Assembly: GCA_905201285.1 (NCBI GenBank)
Contig: CAJKNM010000004.1
Location: 1 to 52,434, forward strand
Source of the DNA: an uncultured Eubacteriales bacterium
GTDB taxonomy: Bacteria > Bacillota > Clostridia > Monoglobales > Monoglobaceae
Direction of reading: 5' to 3'
DNA length: 52,434 nt
The notes beneath the pieces are model-generated. The model was not told where the DNA came from. It saw nothing but the letters and a program-made list of their open reading frames with translations, and searched no databases. Both the position numbers and the translations under genes were made by a program. Below, piece by piece: positions 35,301-42,335 of the stretch (the stretch's first letter is position 1; each line of letters begins with the position of its first letter).

Positions 35301-36525
35301 AAATTTTTGTATTATCCTCTGTTATCATACTTCCGCTGATTTCGGCACTTACAACCTTTGGCGGAACTTCATCGTTGATAAGATTAAACGAGGTCAAGTC
35401 CTTTCGCGATATCTCTAAATTGTTTCCGGCAATATCGGTAACAGGTGTCGAAGATGTGAAGTTTTCCGGGATAAGCCCCGGCTGATTATTTATCTTTTTG
35501 TATTTCGCTTCACCGTAATATGTTGAAAACAGATAGTTATCGGCAAGAGATACTCCGTACATCCGACCAGTATAGTTTTGACCGCTTACCTCAAATCCCT
35601 CAATTCTTGTGACCTGATATTCTTTTAAATCATCAGGGGCGTCAATTTTAAAATCGATTGAGTTCGAGTGTCCGTTGGTTATGCGTTCTGCCGTTGCGGT
35701 AAGGGCAATATCCTGGATACCCGTCTGAAGATTTGTCGCGCGAAGTTTAAGCTTCATATCGGATATATTTCCGATTACGCGAAGCGGCTCGCCCATATCC
35801 AGTTTGAGTGTTCCCGCCCCTATTGACGCGGATTTAATTGTCGGCTTGGTCAGGTCGGCAAACATAACCCACGGGCGGTTGATATACGTTTCGCTTCCGT
35901 CTCCTCCACCGCCCATTTTAAGCTCGGTGTACATAAGGTCGTTATAGCTTACATTAAACCAGCCGCTGTCCTTTTCGACTGTGGCGTTATTGGGAAGGCT
36001 TGAGCCGTCGATTCCGTTTGACCCGAACTTCATAGACGGACGGCTATTTCCGTTGTTGGCAAAGTTTCCGCCGAACTTCATCTGAATCTGACCGCTGTTT
36101 AACATTTCTTTGAAGTTCTTGTATGAAGCTTGGTCGCTTGTCTCAGTCGCCATCTTGAACTTGAAGTTTGCTTCCCAGCGTTCGCCGCTGTTTCGGCGGT
36201 AATATCTTGTATTCCACAGCATAGACATTGAATCGTCTTTTTCGTTAAAGCCTGTGCTGTAACGATATGCAGAGTTATATCTGCCGACCAGCTTAAATAA
36301 TGCCCCCGATGACAGCGTCAAAGACGTAGGTGACAGCTTGCCGCTGTACGCGTTTCTGATATACTTTTTAAACAAATTGTCATCGTTATAGTTGCTTGCG
36401 TTAAAAACGGGCGCTTTGACACCGTTGCTCACATCTTCGACCGTCTCTGTGGTACCCGCGGCAGATGCCGGAAGGAGAGACAAAATCATAATGCCCGATA
36501 TAAACGCACTCAAAAATCTTTTCAT
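29329..36525 (-). CDS. Giant secreted protein with tandem Ig-like domains
   Basis: A 2398-residue secreted protein without SLH domains, LPxTG motif or C-terminal anchor. Residues 1-23 are a signal peptide (LSAFISGIMILSLLPASAAG). The body is a chain of beta-sandwich repeats marked by D-x-x-x-P-x-(V/I) linkers: FDNTAPTVEIDG, IDKVAPVISLVS, DTTAPSVGIVG, IDKVKPNITV and PDKTPPTIKLKA. Many repeats contain DWAGNSG, DKKGNAS, DSFGNIT or DLAGNKT turns, typical of bacterial Ig-like domains. The last 90 residues (AGYYTFLVKTQGQDSYRFVI) form a separate beta domain. AGGAGG precedes the ATG, 21 bases after the regulator gene, and the SLH protein gene follows by 29 bases. It could pair with that protein to be held at the surface. 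No catalytic motif was seen. Confidence 0.85.
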   Translation of the reverse strand: MKRFLSAFISGIMILSLLPASAAGTTETVEDVSNGVKAPVFNASNYNDDNLFKKYIRNAYSGKLSPTSLTLSSGALFKLVGRYNSAYRYSTGFNEKDDSMSMLWNTRYYRRNSGERWEANFKFKMATETSDQASYKNFKEMLNSGQIQMKFGGNFANNGNSRPSMKFGSNGIDGSSLPNNATVEKDSGWFNVSYNDLMYTELKMGGGGDGSETYINRPWVMFADLTKPTIKSASIGAGTLKLDMGEPLRVIGNISDMKLKLRATNLQTGIQDIALTATAERITNGHSNSIDFKIDAPDDLKEYQVTRIEGFEVSGQNYTGRMYGVSLADNYLFSTYYGEAKYKKINNQPGLIPENFTSSTPVTDIAGNNLEISRKDLTSFNLINDEVPPKVVSAEISGSMITEDNTKISQGSSWPEDIDRSSVFAGVGDSITFSLMSDEVLKIYNESEIYIDLNIKDKDGKPIRLSYDKTENIYDGVNKRKATKITFKPLTITADMTSDNVNDPIRPTKIEVNRVYDLYISSMKSTDIDFMPKQQIYFDNTAPTVEIDGNITGDADSGEFVVPIKLNDGEGTVSGFVGLDADFAWVYDGDKQISYKYAISTSLASPPAESDYKTAVLNKSSNPAWNKFETPQSEFYIHIKTDATELKDTKLMLKSNDWAGNSGTSEQSLDKISIDKVAPVISLVSMNTEYGDGSATIKAKVKVTDYNTDGLVAKYQLVDKAANPNDSKWESANITDGVFDFSQELTSAQKFEKDLLVYAADKKGNASDTSRYSAVADLTKAKAKYEVKSDLSQLNSSPEIIVSAPDNPDLKQYADTRVTLKMGENYYTKVYNSKNAESGVNIFDFSGQSGWYKVTYNQDGTAFESVTEVDDMTKLSGFYGEVTVEFESAFSDLTPENNKPLRPTDNEEQVSYQKEGGFKVLYAPITDKLHDISFDNSFKTDKGETLTADGSVKHITRLKTMSDIRLGFNLRNTKVLGWGVNNIDFENSRIEVTNSSNDTVYTAPLSRSENQIFAMPDRDNDGNILGTDAYRITVYLYQTGSDEPQTFSYDTAVVLDNLTPSSNTGATKTEILPSTFFNGYAIGSPYITPIEKTSDTPMATINVGTADKAEIFRSETDAYAVNSLGMFYTKITLTTENVSKELCGETIGRVSGFRVWNKLTSGGEDLPFKSDKENSYSRTYDIRKIEDEANLKNAKADGDLKIIKGTNTICYQVKLDNGNISPVYEFTINTVDSLPQASLNMKINESKNYEDGSTIHALSADASLENVFSPNGDVKVYYLYQGGSSNNFAHWSCREIKANEETNTYDITNLIGESGKKYQSYTDVNDTGFKNTMHAFCIVDESGNSIVIFPQFKNGTKYTFEKETLNSAPYSLNKYNTSEYIYHINDQYTDLDKSTIIINDSGEELPLKNPPIPNPYGYTGASNNSGKLSLYFTKPWDAEKAAANEDFVYKLKVKRVGIHGDTIIEERSVDGENTSQIDGLKYVAPEYIIYSADEKGTSIAFNGNIKLKGEDSYLDGSIRKYPIFSDGTYNFEVTDVFGKTHTVPVIVNEWGDGPNVTVTPLENTRGNVTLIAKSDNYNISLAEKDGNSAATISDNDSKTVTAVIKQPTELTMTWNDGSGAKSRTMIINNNEVKPISPKIVWDYSEGDITDGCVYESVTATLVDDNGSTLIDPITGGAPSHTFYPDGETEFTFKPQSYTNQYGDIASEDVTAELAVKVIDYPAPKEWKDTTAPSVGIVGYVVRGDVAQSKNIILSVYNPEKQLANPALPEYTYNDSGTEKAYEKVESPEIFLQKMGWASKYRFNVNIGDESAVKLILKNGVPASAPDYNSVSDVIDGVSQSGRAIDVSKNASFTVYAIDSFGNITSVYMNIDNVGNAPVPHLEKVVSGDSQKIKVYLVPPADGGLTELKITNEGAIPETEGDYKGLYYIELSDNAKDLVVKYSCKYNGEELTGQLSTSVTEIDKSNPKKIEEKWSENVHSIKTNKDVTVQMRFDKTITDAKLIGDLSNVEIFRLDNQVTVSYSENSPALTIECTAVNGQKCEVKLNEVKNIDKVKPNITVTKTELSKYKRKATITLTADETVAFLEGGESGTEFTREVSANGTYKYNFTDLAGNKTEITVKVSDIITGDLSLMFSLNSDGSNSQPTPDKLGGLNVGDKVYVKPSRDCTITFGKDITAKESEWTELTVTEDKAGLYPTLKATDDYGNTKYYHFLQIALPDKTPPTIKLKAETIDISLSLSDDEIKSKLTENAIVSDDTSKNDKISLSFAYEKPKAAATVNVTYKAEDEAKNTAHRTGKIHFYQNNELLVKVNDVSTYRDMVVISAKEPQNIVVSSGGEPYSVYVKNGIKTVGQMKIGSTKLAYNKADDTAVVFTPDKAGYYTFLVKTQGQDSYRFVIYVK

Positions 36526-36546
36526 TAAAACATTCCTCCTGATGAT

Positions 36547-38910
36547 TTATATTAGTTTAAGCTTTTCAGCTGTTGTTTTCGCCTCGCTTCGGCGCTTTGC
36601 GCCAAGCTTTTGCAGAATATGGCTGACGTGGCTCTTGACCGTTGCCAGCTTGATATTTAAAATTTCACCTATTTCGGCATTGCTTTTATCCGCACAAAGC
36701 AGACGAAGAACATGAAGCTCAGCTTCGGTCAGCTTTTCGACCGGACTGTTTTGAGGCTTCATAAAATTCGGATAATACACAGCTTGATTCCGCATCGATT
36801 TAATAAGCCGTGTTATGAATTTTGAAGTTTTTTTGCCGCTAAAGTATTCGTCCGCAAGCGGTAAGAGCACCGCTCCGTATCCGCTGAGTGTACGTATGAA
36901 TCCATATTCTTCAACTATATCAAACGCCGATTTTAAATTATCTTTCCATTCGGCATCACCGTTTCTGTATCGCGCAACCGCGGATAAAGCATAGATATGT
37001 GCCAGATCGATATGCCTTCCGCATCTGCGGCAGAACGGTTCGAGCGGAGAAAGTGTAAGCAGCACCGCATCGTTTTCTCCGTATGATAATTCACACATTG
37101 CCCGAGTGATATACTGATACCTCTTCATTGTTTTAAAATTTACGCTGTTTAAATCTGCGTTTTTATGATACCATTCATCAACAAGGTCAGAGTTTTCGCT
37201 GTAGAGCGCTATACGGCAGAGCATTGCATCTATATTAGGCATAAACCGTATAAATTCTTTTTCTTCAAATCTTTCTTTAAGAGATGTCAGCGTTTGCCTT
37301 GCATCATCCGTCTTGCCTGCATCAATCTGGCTTCTGACAAGAAGGCCAACAAGCGCAAACTCAATATCCGGCGTACCCTTGCTCTGAACCTCACTTATTT
37401 TAGAAACAAGCGCAAGCATACGGCTCGACACATCTTCTCCCTTTTCAAACTTACTTTCGGTGATGGCACAGTCAGGCAGACACACTCCGTCCTTTCCCAA
37501 AATTGCCTCGACCGGGATACGTATGGTCGAATACAAAAAGTCATCGAGCTTACTCCAGTCCGAAAAATCCTTGCCGCCGTTCATTATGCTCGGCATAGCG
37601 CTTGTGACCGAAAAGGAAGGCAGCTTAATTTCTTTATTTGTCAAAAGTTTAAATGCCGCCTTAACGGTGTCAATCATTCCGCTCACACCGCGCTGAGGAA
37701 GAGAAACATCAAGCCACGTCAGACGGCTTCTCGCCTCACGTGCCGCCGCATCAGACCTTTCACGCACAGCCGCAAAGTTTTCGAGTTCACGGTACCATCT
37801 TTCCGATTCATCATAATCTGTGTGAAGAGCACATAGCATAGACATTCCCTGCATGAGCGCCGGACTTGAAGAAATTTGGCTCTCGGAAAGAGAAAGATAA
37901 TAGTTTTCCATCTCTTCATAATGCCCCATCCCGGGGTGAAGGTTTGTTGCCTTTATCAAAAGCTCAGACACCTTCGTCTTTTCGCCGCTCTTTGAATAAT
38001 ATTCAAGAGCCTTTCCATAATTCTCATGAAGCTCATAATAAAGGCCGCCGCGGCTGTATATCGCCGCCTGATGCTCTGCTGTAAATTCGCGCGATTGTTC
38101 CCATAAAAGGAATTCGCGGAAGATTGCCCAAAAACTGAACTCATCGAGACCGTCGTATATAAGCATACGTGTGTTTGTTTGGATTTCTGCCAACAGCTCA
38201 CCGGCACGGATGTCACCGCTGACCATTTTAGCAAACTCTGTATTAAAGCTCTCAAACGGAGCAAGTTCGAGTAAAAATCGACGAAGCGGCAGTTCAAATC
38301 TGTGAAAAATCATTTCATCAAAATATGTAAAAATTTCACGTTTACACTCGCGAAGTATCTTATCTCCGAGTGTTTCGCCACTCAATACCAGCCGAAGAAT
38401 GACCGATACCGCAAGGGGATAGCCCATTGTTTCCCGGTGTATGACCGAAATTTCGGAATCGCTCATATTAACACCGTTTTTTTCAAAAAATTCGGCTATG
38501 TTCCCGCGGTCAAAAAAAAGCTCTTTCGACTCAATCGTTGTCATAATTCCCGAAAGCTTGAACGGAATGAGCATTGCCGGGACAGCGCCGCGGGTCAGCA
38601 AAACAAACTTTGCGTTTGGGTTATCACGTATAACAGAATATAACGCTTGTTTGTCATTATCATTCTGAAGTTTCTGAAGGTCGTCTATAAAATATATATC
38701 CGATTTCTCATCTGTTTTGAAAGAGCCAAAATCCGCAGTATCTGCAAAGATTTCACTGTATGAAATATCTTTAAGAAGCTGTCTTGCAGAGGTTGTTTTT
38801 CCAAAGCCGCAGGGAGCGCTGAAAAGCAATATCCTCCCGTCCTCTGTAAAGTATTTAAACCTTTCGCGTATTTCGGGTTTAATAAAGGGTTCAGGTGTCA
38901 AACATTTCAC
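36547..38910 (-). CDS. LuxR/MalT-type transcriptional regulator with N-terminal ATPase
   Basis: A 787-residue cytoplasmic regulator of the STAND class. The Walker A loop APCGFGKTT is at about residues 32-40 and a Walker B YFIDDLQ near 75. A helical middle (about 250-700) holds TPR-like repeats (YYELHENYGKALEYYSKSGE). The last 60 residues are a LuxR helix-turn-helix (LTEAELHVLRLLCADKSNAE, then LATVKSHVSHILQKLGAKRR). MalT-like proteins are activators switched on by ligand and ATP. It starts with GTG at 38910; an in-frame stop just upstream rules out a longer form, and AAGGAA is unusually close. It leads the operon with the two giant secreted proteins and probably controls them. Confidence 0.88.
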   Translation of the reverse strand: MKCLTPEPFIKPEIRERFKYFTEDGRILLFSAPCGFGKTTSARQLLKDISYSEIFADTADFGSFKTDEKSDIYFIDDLQKLQNDNDKQALYSVIRDNPNAKFVLLTRGAVPAMLIPFKLSGIMTTIESKELFFDRGNIAEFFEKNGVNMSDSEISVIHRETMGYPLAVSVILRLVLSGETLGDKILRECKREIFTYFDEMIFHRFELPLRRFLLELAPFESFNTEFAKMVSGDIRAGELLAEIQTNTRMLIYDGLDEFSFWAIFREFLLWEQSREFTAEHQAAIYSRGGLYYELHENYGKALEYYSKSGEKTKVSELLIKATNLHPGMGHYEEMENYYLSLSESQISSSPALMQGMSMLCALHTDYDESERWYRELENFAAVRERSDAAAREARSRLTWLDVSLPQRGVSGMIDTVKAAFKLLTNKEIKLPSFSVTSAMPSIMNGGKDFSDWSKLDDFLYSTIRIPVEAILGKDGVCLPDCAITESKFEKGEDVSSRMLALVSKISEVQSKGTPDIEFALVGLLVRSQIDAGKTDDARQTLTSLKERFEEKEFIRFMPNIDAMLCRIALYSENSDLVDEWYHKNADLNSVNFKTMKRYQYITRAMCELSYGENDAVLLTLSPLEPFCRRCGRHIDLAHIYALSAVARYRNGDAEWKDNLKSAFDIVEEYGFIRTLSGYGAVLLPLADEYFSGKKTSKFITRLIKSMRNQAVYYPNFMKPQNSPVEKLTEAELHVLRLLCADKSNAEIGEILNIKLATVKSHVSHILQKLGAKRRSEAKTTAEKLKLI

Positions 38911-39000
38911 TTCCTTTTCTATTTTCTATGATTCTACGATTCTACAATTTTTAAAATATGTGGCAAGACCGTATTTGTTTCATAAATTTCGAGTATATTT

Positions 39001-39029
39001 ATTATAACATAAGCAAAATTCAATGTCAT
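39001..39029 (-). promoter_or_regulatory. Extended -10 promoter for the regulator / surface protein operon
   Basis: On the minus strand ATGACA (39029-39024), 17 bases, TATAAT (39006-39001) with TG one base before the -10. The leader of about 85 bases carries four TAGAA repeats near its end. Confidence 0.6.
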
Positions 39030-39125
39030 CATTCCAAAGTATGATTTTTAAGATTTTTATGCAAAATGTTTGAATTTTCTATTCCTCTGAAACAGTATAT
39101 ATACGACTAAATACAATTTCATATA

Positions 39126-39166
39126 AAAAAAGCCTGTTTTCGCGGAACTAAGGCGAAAACAGACCG
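39126..39166 (-). terminator. Intrinsic terminator of the copper operon
   Basis: On the minus strand CTGTTTTCGC (39162-39153) pairs with GCGAAAACAG (39143-39134) around a 9-base loop, followed by GC and a seven-T run. Confidence 0.85.
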
Positions 39167-39176
39167 GGAAATCATC

Positions 39177-39389
39177 TTATTTTATCTCAGTAACGGTATA
39201 GTCCTTATCTTCAACAGTCTTTTTAAGAACGCTGTCATCTACCTCCGAATTTAACGAAACAACAGCCAAGCCTGTTTCGTGGCTTACCCTGGCTTCATCA
39301 ACCTGAGGCAGAGCTTCAAGAGCCTTTTTCACCGTTGCCTCACAGTGGCTGCACATCATACCTTCAATTTTCATCGTCTTTTCAATCAT
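39177..39389 (-). CDS. copZ: Copper chaperone CopZ, internal start within the copA frame
   Basis: Starting at the internal ATG at 39389 the frame gives a 70-residue HMA protein with GMMCSHCEATVKKALEAL as the Cu(I) site. That is the usual size of a free CopZ, which carries copper to CopA and CsoR. GGGAGG (39403-39398) lies 8 bases before this ATG, an ideal site. It shares frame and stop codon with copA, so the cell may make both the fusion and free CopZ. Whether free CopZ is made needs protein evidence. Confidence 0.7.
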   Translation of the reverse strand: MIEKTMKIEGMMCSHCEATVKKALEALPQVDEARVSHETGLAVVSLNSEVDDSVLKKTVEDKDYTVTEIK

Positions 39390-41717
39390 TTTTGTTTCCT
39401 CCCGTTTAATATAATTTTGTTTATTAATTTTATTTAGTTTATTTTTTCTTTTATGGTCTTTTGATTGATCTCGTATATCAAACAAATTCAGTCTAAGCGC
39501 ATTTGATACGACACAAAAGCTCGAAAGGCTCATTGCCGCCGCACCAAACATAGGATTCAGCGTAAGCCCAAGCGGTATAAACACTCCTGCCGCAAGCGGA
39601 ATTCCTATTGTATTGTAAAAGAATGCCCAAAAAAGGTTTTCGTGAATATTGCGAAGGGCGGCACGGCTTAGCCGAATAGCGGCGGGAACATCCGAAAGTC
39701 TGCTTTTTACAAGCACAACATCGGCGGCATCAATTGCCACATCAGTTCCGGCACCGATAGCAATCCCGACATCTGCACGGGTGAGTGCAGGTGCGTCGTT
39801 AATTCCGTCACCGACCATCGCCGTTTTTCCGTACTCTTTAAGCCTTCGGATTTCATTCTCTTTTCCGTCGGGCAGGACCCCGGCGATAACCTTATCGACA
39901 CCGGCTTGTTCTCCTATTGCCCTTGCTGTCCGTTCGTTATCACCGGTCAGCATTACAACCTCTATACCCATATTTCTAAGCTCTTTTATTGCCTGAGGAC
40001 TGTCTTTCTTGATAACATCAGCAACGGCAATTATCCCTATAAATCTTCCGTCATAGCTGAAGAACAGCGGGGTCTTGCCGAGTTTTGCGAGTTCGTCAGA
40101 CTTAGACCTAAACTCATCCGGTATCTTTGATATTCCGTTTATATATTCAAAATTTCCGCCGAAAAGCGGCTTTCCCGACAATGTTCCTTTAAGTCCGTGT
40201 CCCGGAAGAACAGCGAATTCACCTACATCCGCCGCCGTTATTTCTGATTCATCCGCTTTCGCAAGGATTGCCCCGGCGAGAGGATGCTCGCTCTTTTTCT
40301 CAAGAGCGGAAGCAAGTTCAAGTAATTTTTCATCGGTGATTTGTTTCGCCGGAATAATATCCGTTACCTTAGGCTCGCCCGATGTTATCGTTCCCGTTTT
40401 GTCAAGCGCGACAATTTGAATCCGCCCGGCTTCTTCAAGAGAAGCGGCTGTTTTAAACAAAATTCCGTTTTTCGCTCCCATTCCGCTTCCAACCATTATC
40501 GCAACAGGGGTTGCAAGTCCAAGCGCACAAGGACAGCTTATTACCAAAACAGAGATTCCCCGCGCAAGCGAGAAGCCTACTCCTCTTCCGAGAATGAGCC
40601 ACACAATTGTGCTTATTAAGGCAATCCCGATAACAACAGGAACAAATATTCCCGAAACCTTATCCGCTATTTTGGCGATAGGTGCCTTTGTTGCCGCTGC
40701 ATCGCTCACCATCTTTATTATCTGCGACAGCGTGGTGTCCTCTCCCACTCTGGTCGCGCGGCACTTCAAAAAGCCTGAACTATTGACTGTTGCGGCTGAA
40801 ACAACATCACCGACAGTCTTGTCGGCAGGTATACTCTCACCCGTGAGAGTGGCTTCGTTCACCGCACTGTTTCCCTCTATAACAACGCCGTCTACCGGTA
40901 TGCTTTCACCCGGACGGACTACAAAAATATCGTCCTTTTGAACGCTTTCTACCGGAACGGTTTTCTCTTCTCCGTTTTTAAGTATAACCGCCTTTTGAGG
41001 CGAAAGCTTCATTAAACTCTTTAAGGCGTTTGTTGTTTTACCCTTTGAACGCGCTTCAAGCATCTTTCCAACAGTTATCAGCGTAAGAATCATTGCGGCC
41101 GATTCAAAATAAAAATCCATCATATACTTCATTACGCCGTCCGCATCGCCCCGAACCTCTGCTCCTGTCATAGCAAAGAGCGCATACGTACTATAGACAA
41201 ATGCGGCCGAAGCACCTAAGGCGACAAGGGTATCCATATTCGGCGCCCGATGCCAAAGGCTTTTAAAACCGCTGATGAAAAATCTCTGATTGATTACCAT
41301 AATAACCGCCGTTAAAAGAAGCTGTGTCAGCCCCATAGCTATATGGTTGTCATTATAAAACGGAGGAAGCGGCCATCCCCACATCATATGACCCATAGAG
41401 AAGTACATCAAAACTATCAGAAAACCGACTGACCATATCAGCCTGCTTTTCAAAGCCTTTTCGGCCGATTCTTCTAATTCACTCTCTTCCTTTGCTTCGC
41501 TCTGCGCCGACTTTCCGCCATCTTTAAGCGACGCTCCGTAACCCGCCTTTTCCACTGCACTTATTATATCCTCCGTCGAGGCACTTCCGTCCACACCCAT
41601 TGAATTTGTAAGCAGGCTTACCGAACATGAGGTAACCCCGGGAACCTTAGCAACCGCCTTTTCAACTCTCGTGCTGCACGCAGCACAGCTCATTCCGGTA
41701 ACATTATATTGCGTCAT
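39177..41717 (-). CDS. copA: Copper-exporting P1B-type ATPase, fused in frame to CopZ
   Basis: Membrane pump exporting Cu(I) with ATP. An N-terminal HMA domain has GMSCAACSTRVEKAV (metal site CxxC). Membrane helices follow, with ISCPCALG as the transport CPC site, ALDKTGTIT with the phosphorylated aspartate and GDGINDAPAL in the hinge. Those parts end near residue 755. The frame then continues through a basic, low-complexity linker (KRKNKLNKINKQNYIKREE) into a second HMA domain, a complete CopZ chaperone of 70 residues. The linker looks like a translated intergenic spacer and still includes a ribosome-binding site, so the fusion probably arose by loss of the copA stop codon. AGGAGGT lies 8 bases before the ATG at 41717. 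It is 15 bases after csoR. Confidence 0.95.
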   Translation of the reverse strand: MTQYNVTGMSCAACSTRVEKAVAKVPGVTSCSVSLLTNSMGVDGSASTEDIISAVEKAGYGASLKDGGKSAQSEAKEESELEESAEKALKSRLIWSVGFLIVLMYFSMGHMMWGWPLPPFYNDNHIAMGLTQLLLTAVIMVINQRFFISGFKSLWHRAPNMDTLVALGASAAFVYSTYALFAMTGAEVRGDADGVMKYMMDFYFESAAMILTLITVGKMLEARSKGKTTNALKSLMKLSPQKAVILKNGEEKTVPVESVQKDDIFVVRPGESIPVDGVVIEGNSAVNEATLTGESIPADKTVGDVVSAATVNSSGFLKCRATRVGEDTTLSQIIKMVSDAAATKAPIAKIADKVSGIFVPVVIGIALISTIVWLILGRGVGFSLARGISVLVISCPCALGLATPVAIMVGSGMGAKNGILFKTAASLEEAGRIQIVALDKTGTITSGEPKVTDIIPAKQITDEKLLELASALEKKSEHPLAGAILAKADESEITAADVGEFAVLPGHGLKGTLSGKPLFGGNFEYINGISKIPDEFRSKSDELAKLGKTPLFFSYDGRFIGIIAVADVIKKDSPQAIKELRNMGIEVVMLTGDNERTARAIGEQAGVDKVIAGVLPDGKENEIRRLKEYGKTAMVGDGINDAPALTRADVGIAIGAGTDVAIDAADVVLVKSRLSDVPAAIRLSRAALRNIHENLFWAFFYNTIGIPLAAGVFIPLGLTLNPMFGAAAMSLSSFCVVSNALRLNLFDIRDQSKDHKRKNKLNKINKQNYIKREETKMIEKTMKIEGMMCSHCEATVKKALEALPQVDEARVSHETGLAVVSLNSEVDDSVLKKTVEDKDYTVTEIK

Positions 41718-41732
41718 ACATACAGACCTCCT

Positions 41733-42041
41733 TTATTTCATAAGTTTTTGAAGTGTTGTAACAAGCTCATCTATAATCTCGTCCTTCCCGGCACGTATAT
41801 CGTCTGCCACACAGGTTCGTATATGGCTTGAAAGAAGTTCCTTGTTAAACGCATTAACCGCCGCATTGACCGCGGCTGACTGAACAAGTATGTCCGGACA
41901 GTAAGCTCCGTTTTCGACCATTCCTTTTATGCCCCGTATCTGACCCTCTATCCGATTAAGCCGATTTATAAGCTTCTTGTATTCCTCCGGAGAGCGTTCC
42001 TTTTTACGCTGTGAACAACAGCATTTTTTTGTATTCTCCAC
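41733..42041 (-). CDS. csoR: Copper-sensing repressor CsoR
   Basis: Small helical repressor (DUF156) that leaves DNA when it binds Cu(I). The family fingerprint is present: RLNRIEGQIRGIKGMVE, then the Cu(I) ligands in GAYCPDILVQ (Cys) and SHIRTC (His and Cys). The N-terminus carries an added CCCSQ cluster, which may bind metal. The GTG at 42041 is chosen because GAGGTG lies 6 bases upstream; another GTG at 42050 overlaps that site. It leads the csoR-copA(Z) operon and two matching operators lie in its promoter. Confidence 0.92.
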   Translation of the reverse strand: MENTKKCCCSQRKKERSPEEYKKLINRLNRIEGQIRGIKGMVENGAYCPDILVQSAAVNAAVNAFNKELLSSHIRTCVADDIRAGKDEIIDELVTTLQKLMK

Positions 42042-42061
42042 AATACTCACCTCTTTTTATT

Positions 42062-42110
42062 ATACCCCCATCGGGTATTTTATTATATACCCATATGGGG
42101 TATTTGTCAA
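42062..42110 (-). promoter_or_regulatory. csoR-copA promoter with two CsoR operators
   Basis: On the minus strand TTGACA (42110-42105), 17 bases, TATAAT (42087-42082). One operator, ATACCCATATGGGGTAT (42087-42103), fills the spacer. A second, ATACCCCCATCGGGTAT (42062-42078), covers the expected start site. Both fit the C/G-run palindromes known for CsoR, so repression would block polymerase binding. Confidence 0.85.
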
Positions 42111-42257
42111 TTAAAATATTGTACAATAATGAGTATAAAATAATGTTATATTTATAAAATATTTGCCCAAAACGAGTCCTGTTAATACGTTTTATAATCA
42201 AAAAAGGCATTTTCGGATAAAGTTTGGCAAATAATTGTATATAAAGCTAAAAAAGAC

Positions 42258-42286
42258 TTGCACAGCGGCAAATGTTATGGTAGAAT
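42258..42286 (+). promoter_or_regulatory. Sigma-A promoter for valS operon
   Basis: TTGCAC (42258-42263), 17 bases, TAGAAT (42281-42286), about 42 bases before the leader reaches the valS GTG at 42336. No T-box leader is present. Confidence 0.55.
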
Positions 42287-42335
42287 ATAATATTAGTAAT
42301 AAAACTTCGCAGATAAAGTGTTAGGAGTGATTTTT

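Noticed and set aside
26000..36500. Many open frames of 60-110 codons opposite the giant genes
   Set aside because: They are antisense shadows of long reading frames, with no ribosome-binding sites or recognisable domains.
42111..42335. T-box leader for valS
   Set aside because: The promoter at 42258-42286 starts transcription only about 40 bases before valS and no T-box motif is present.
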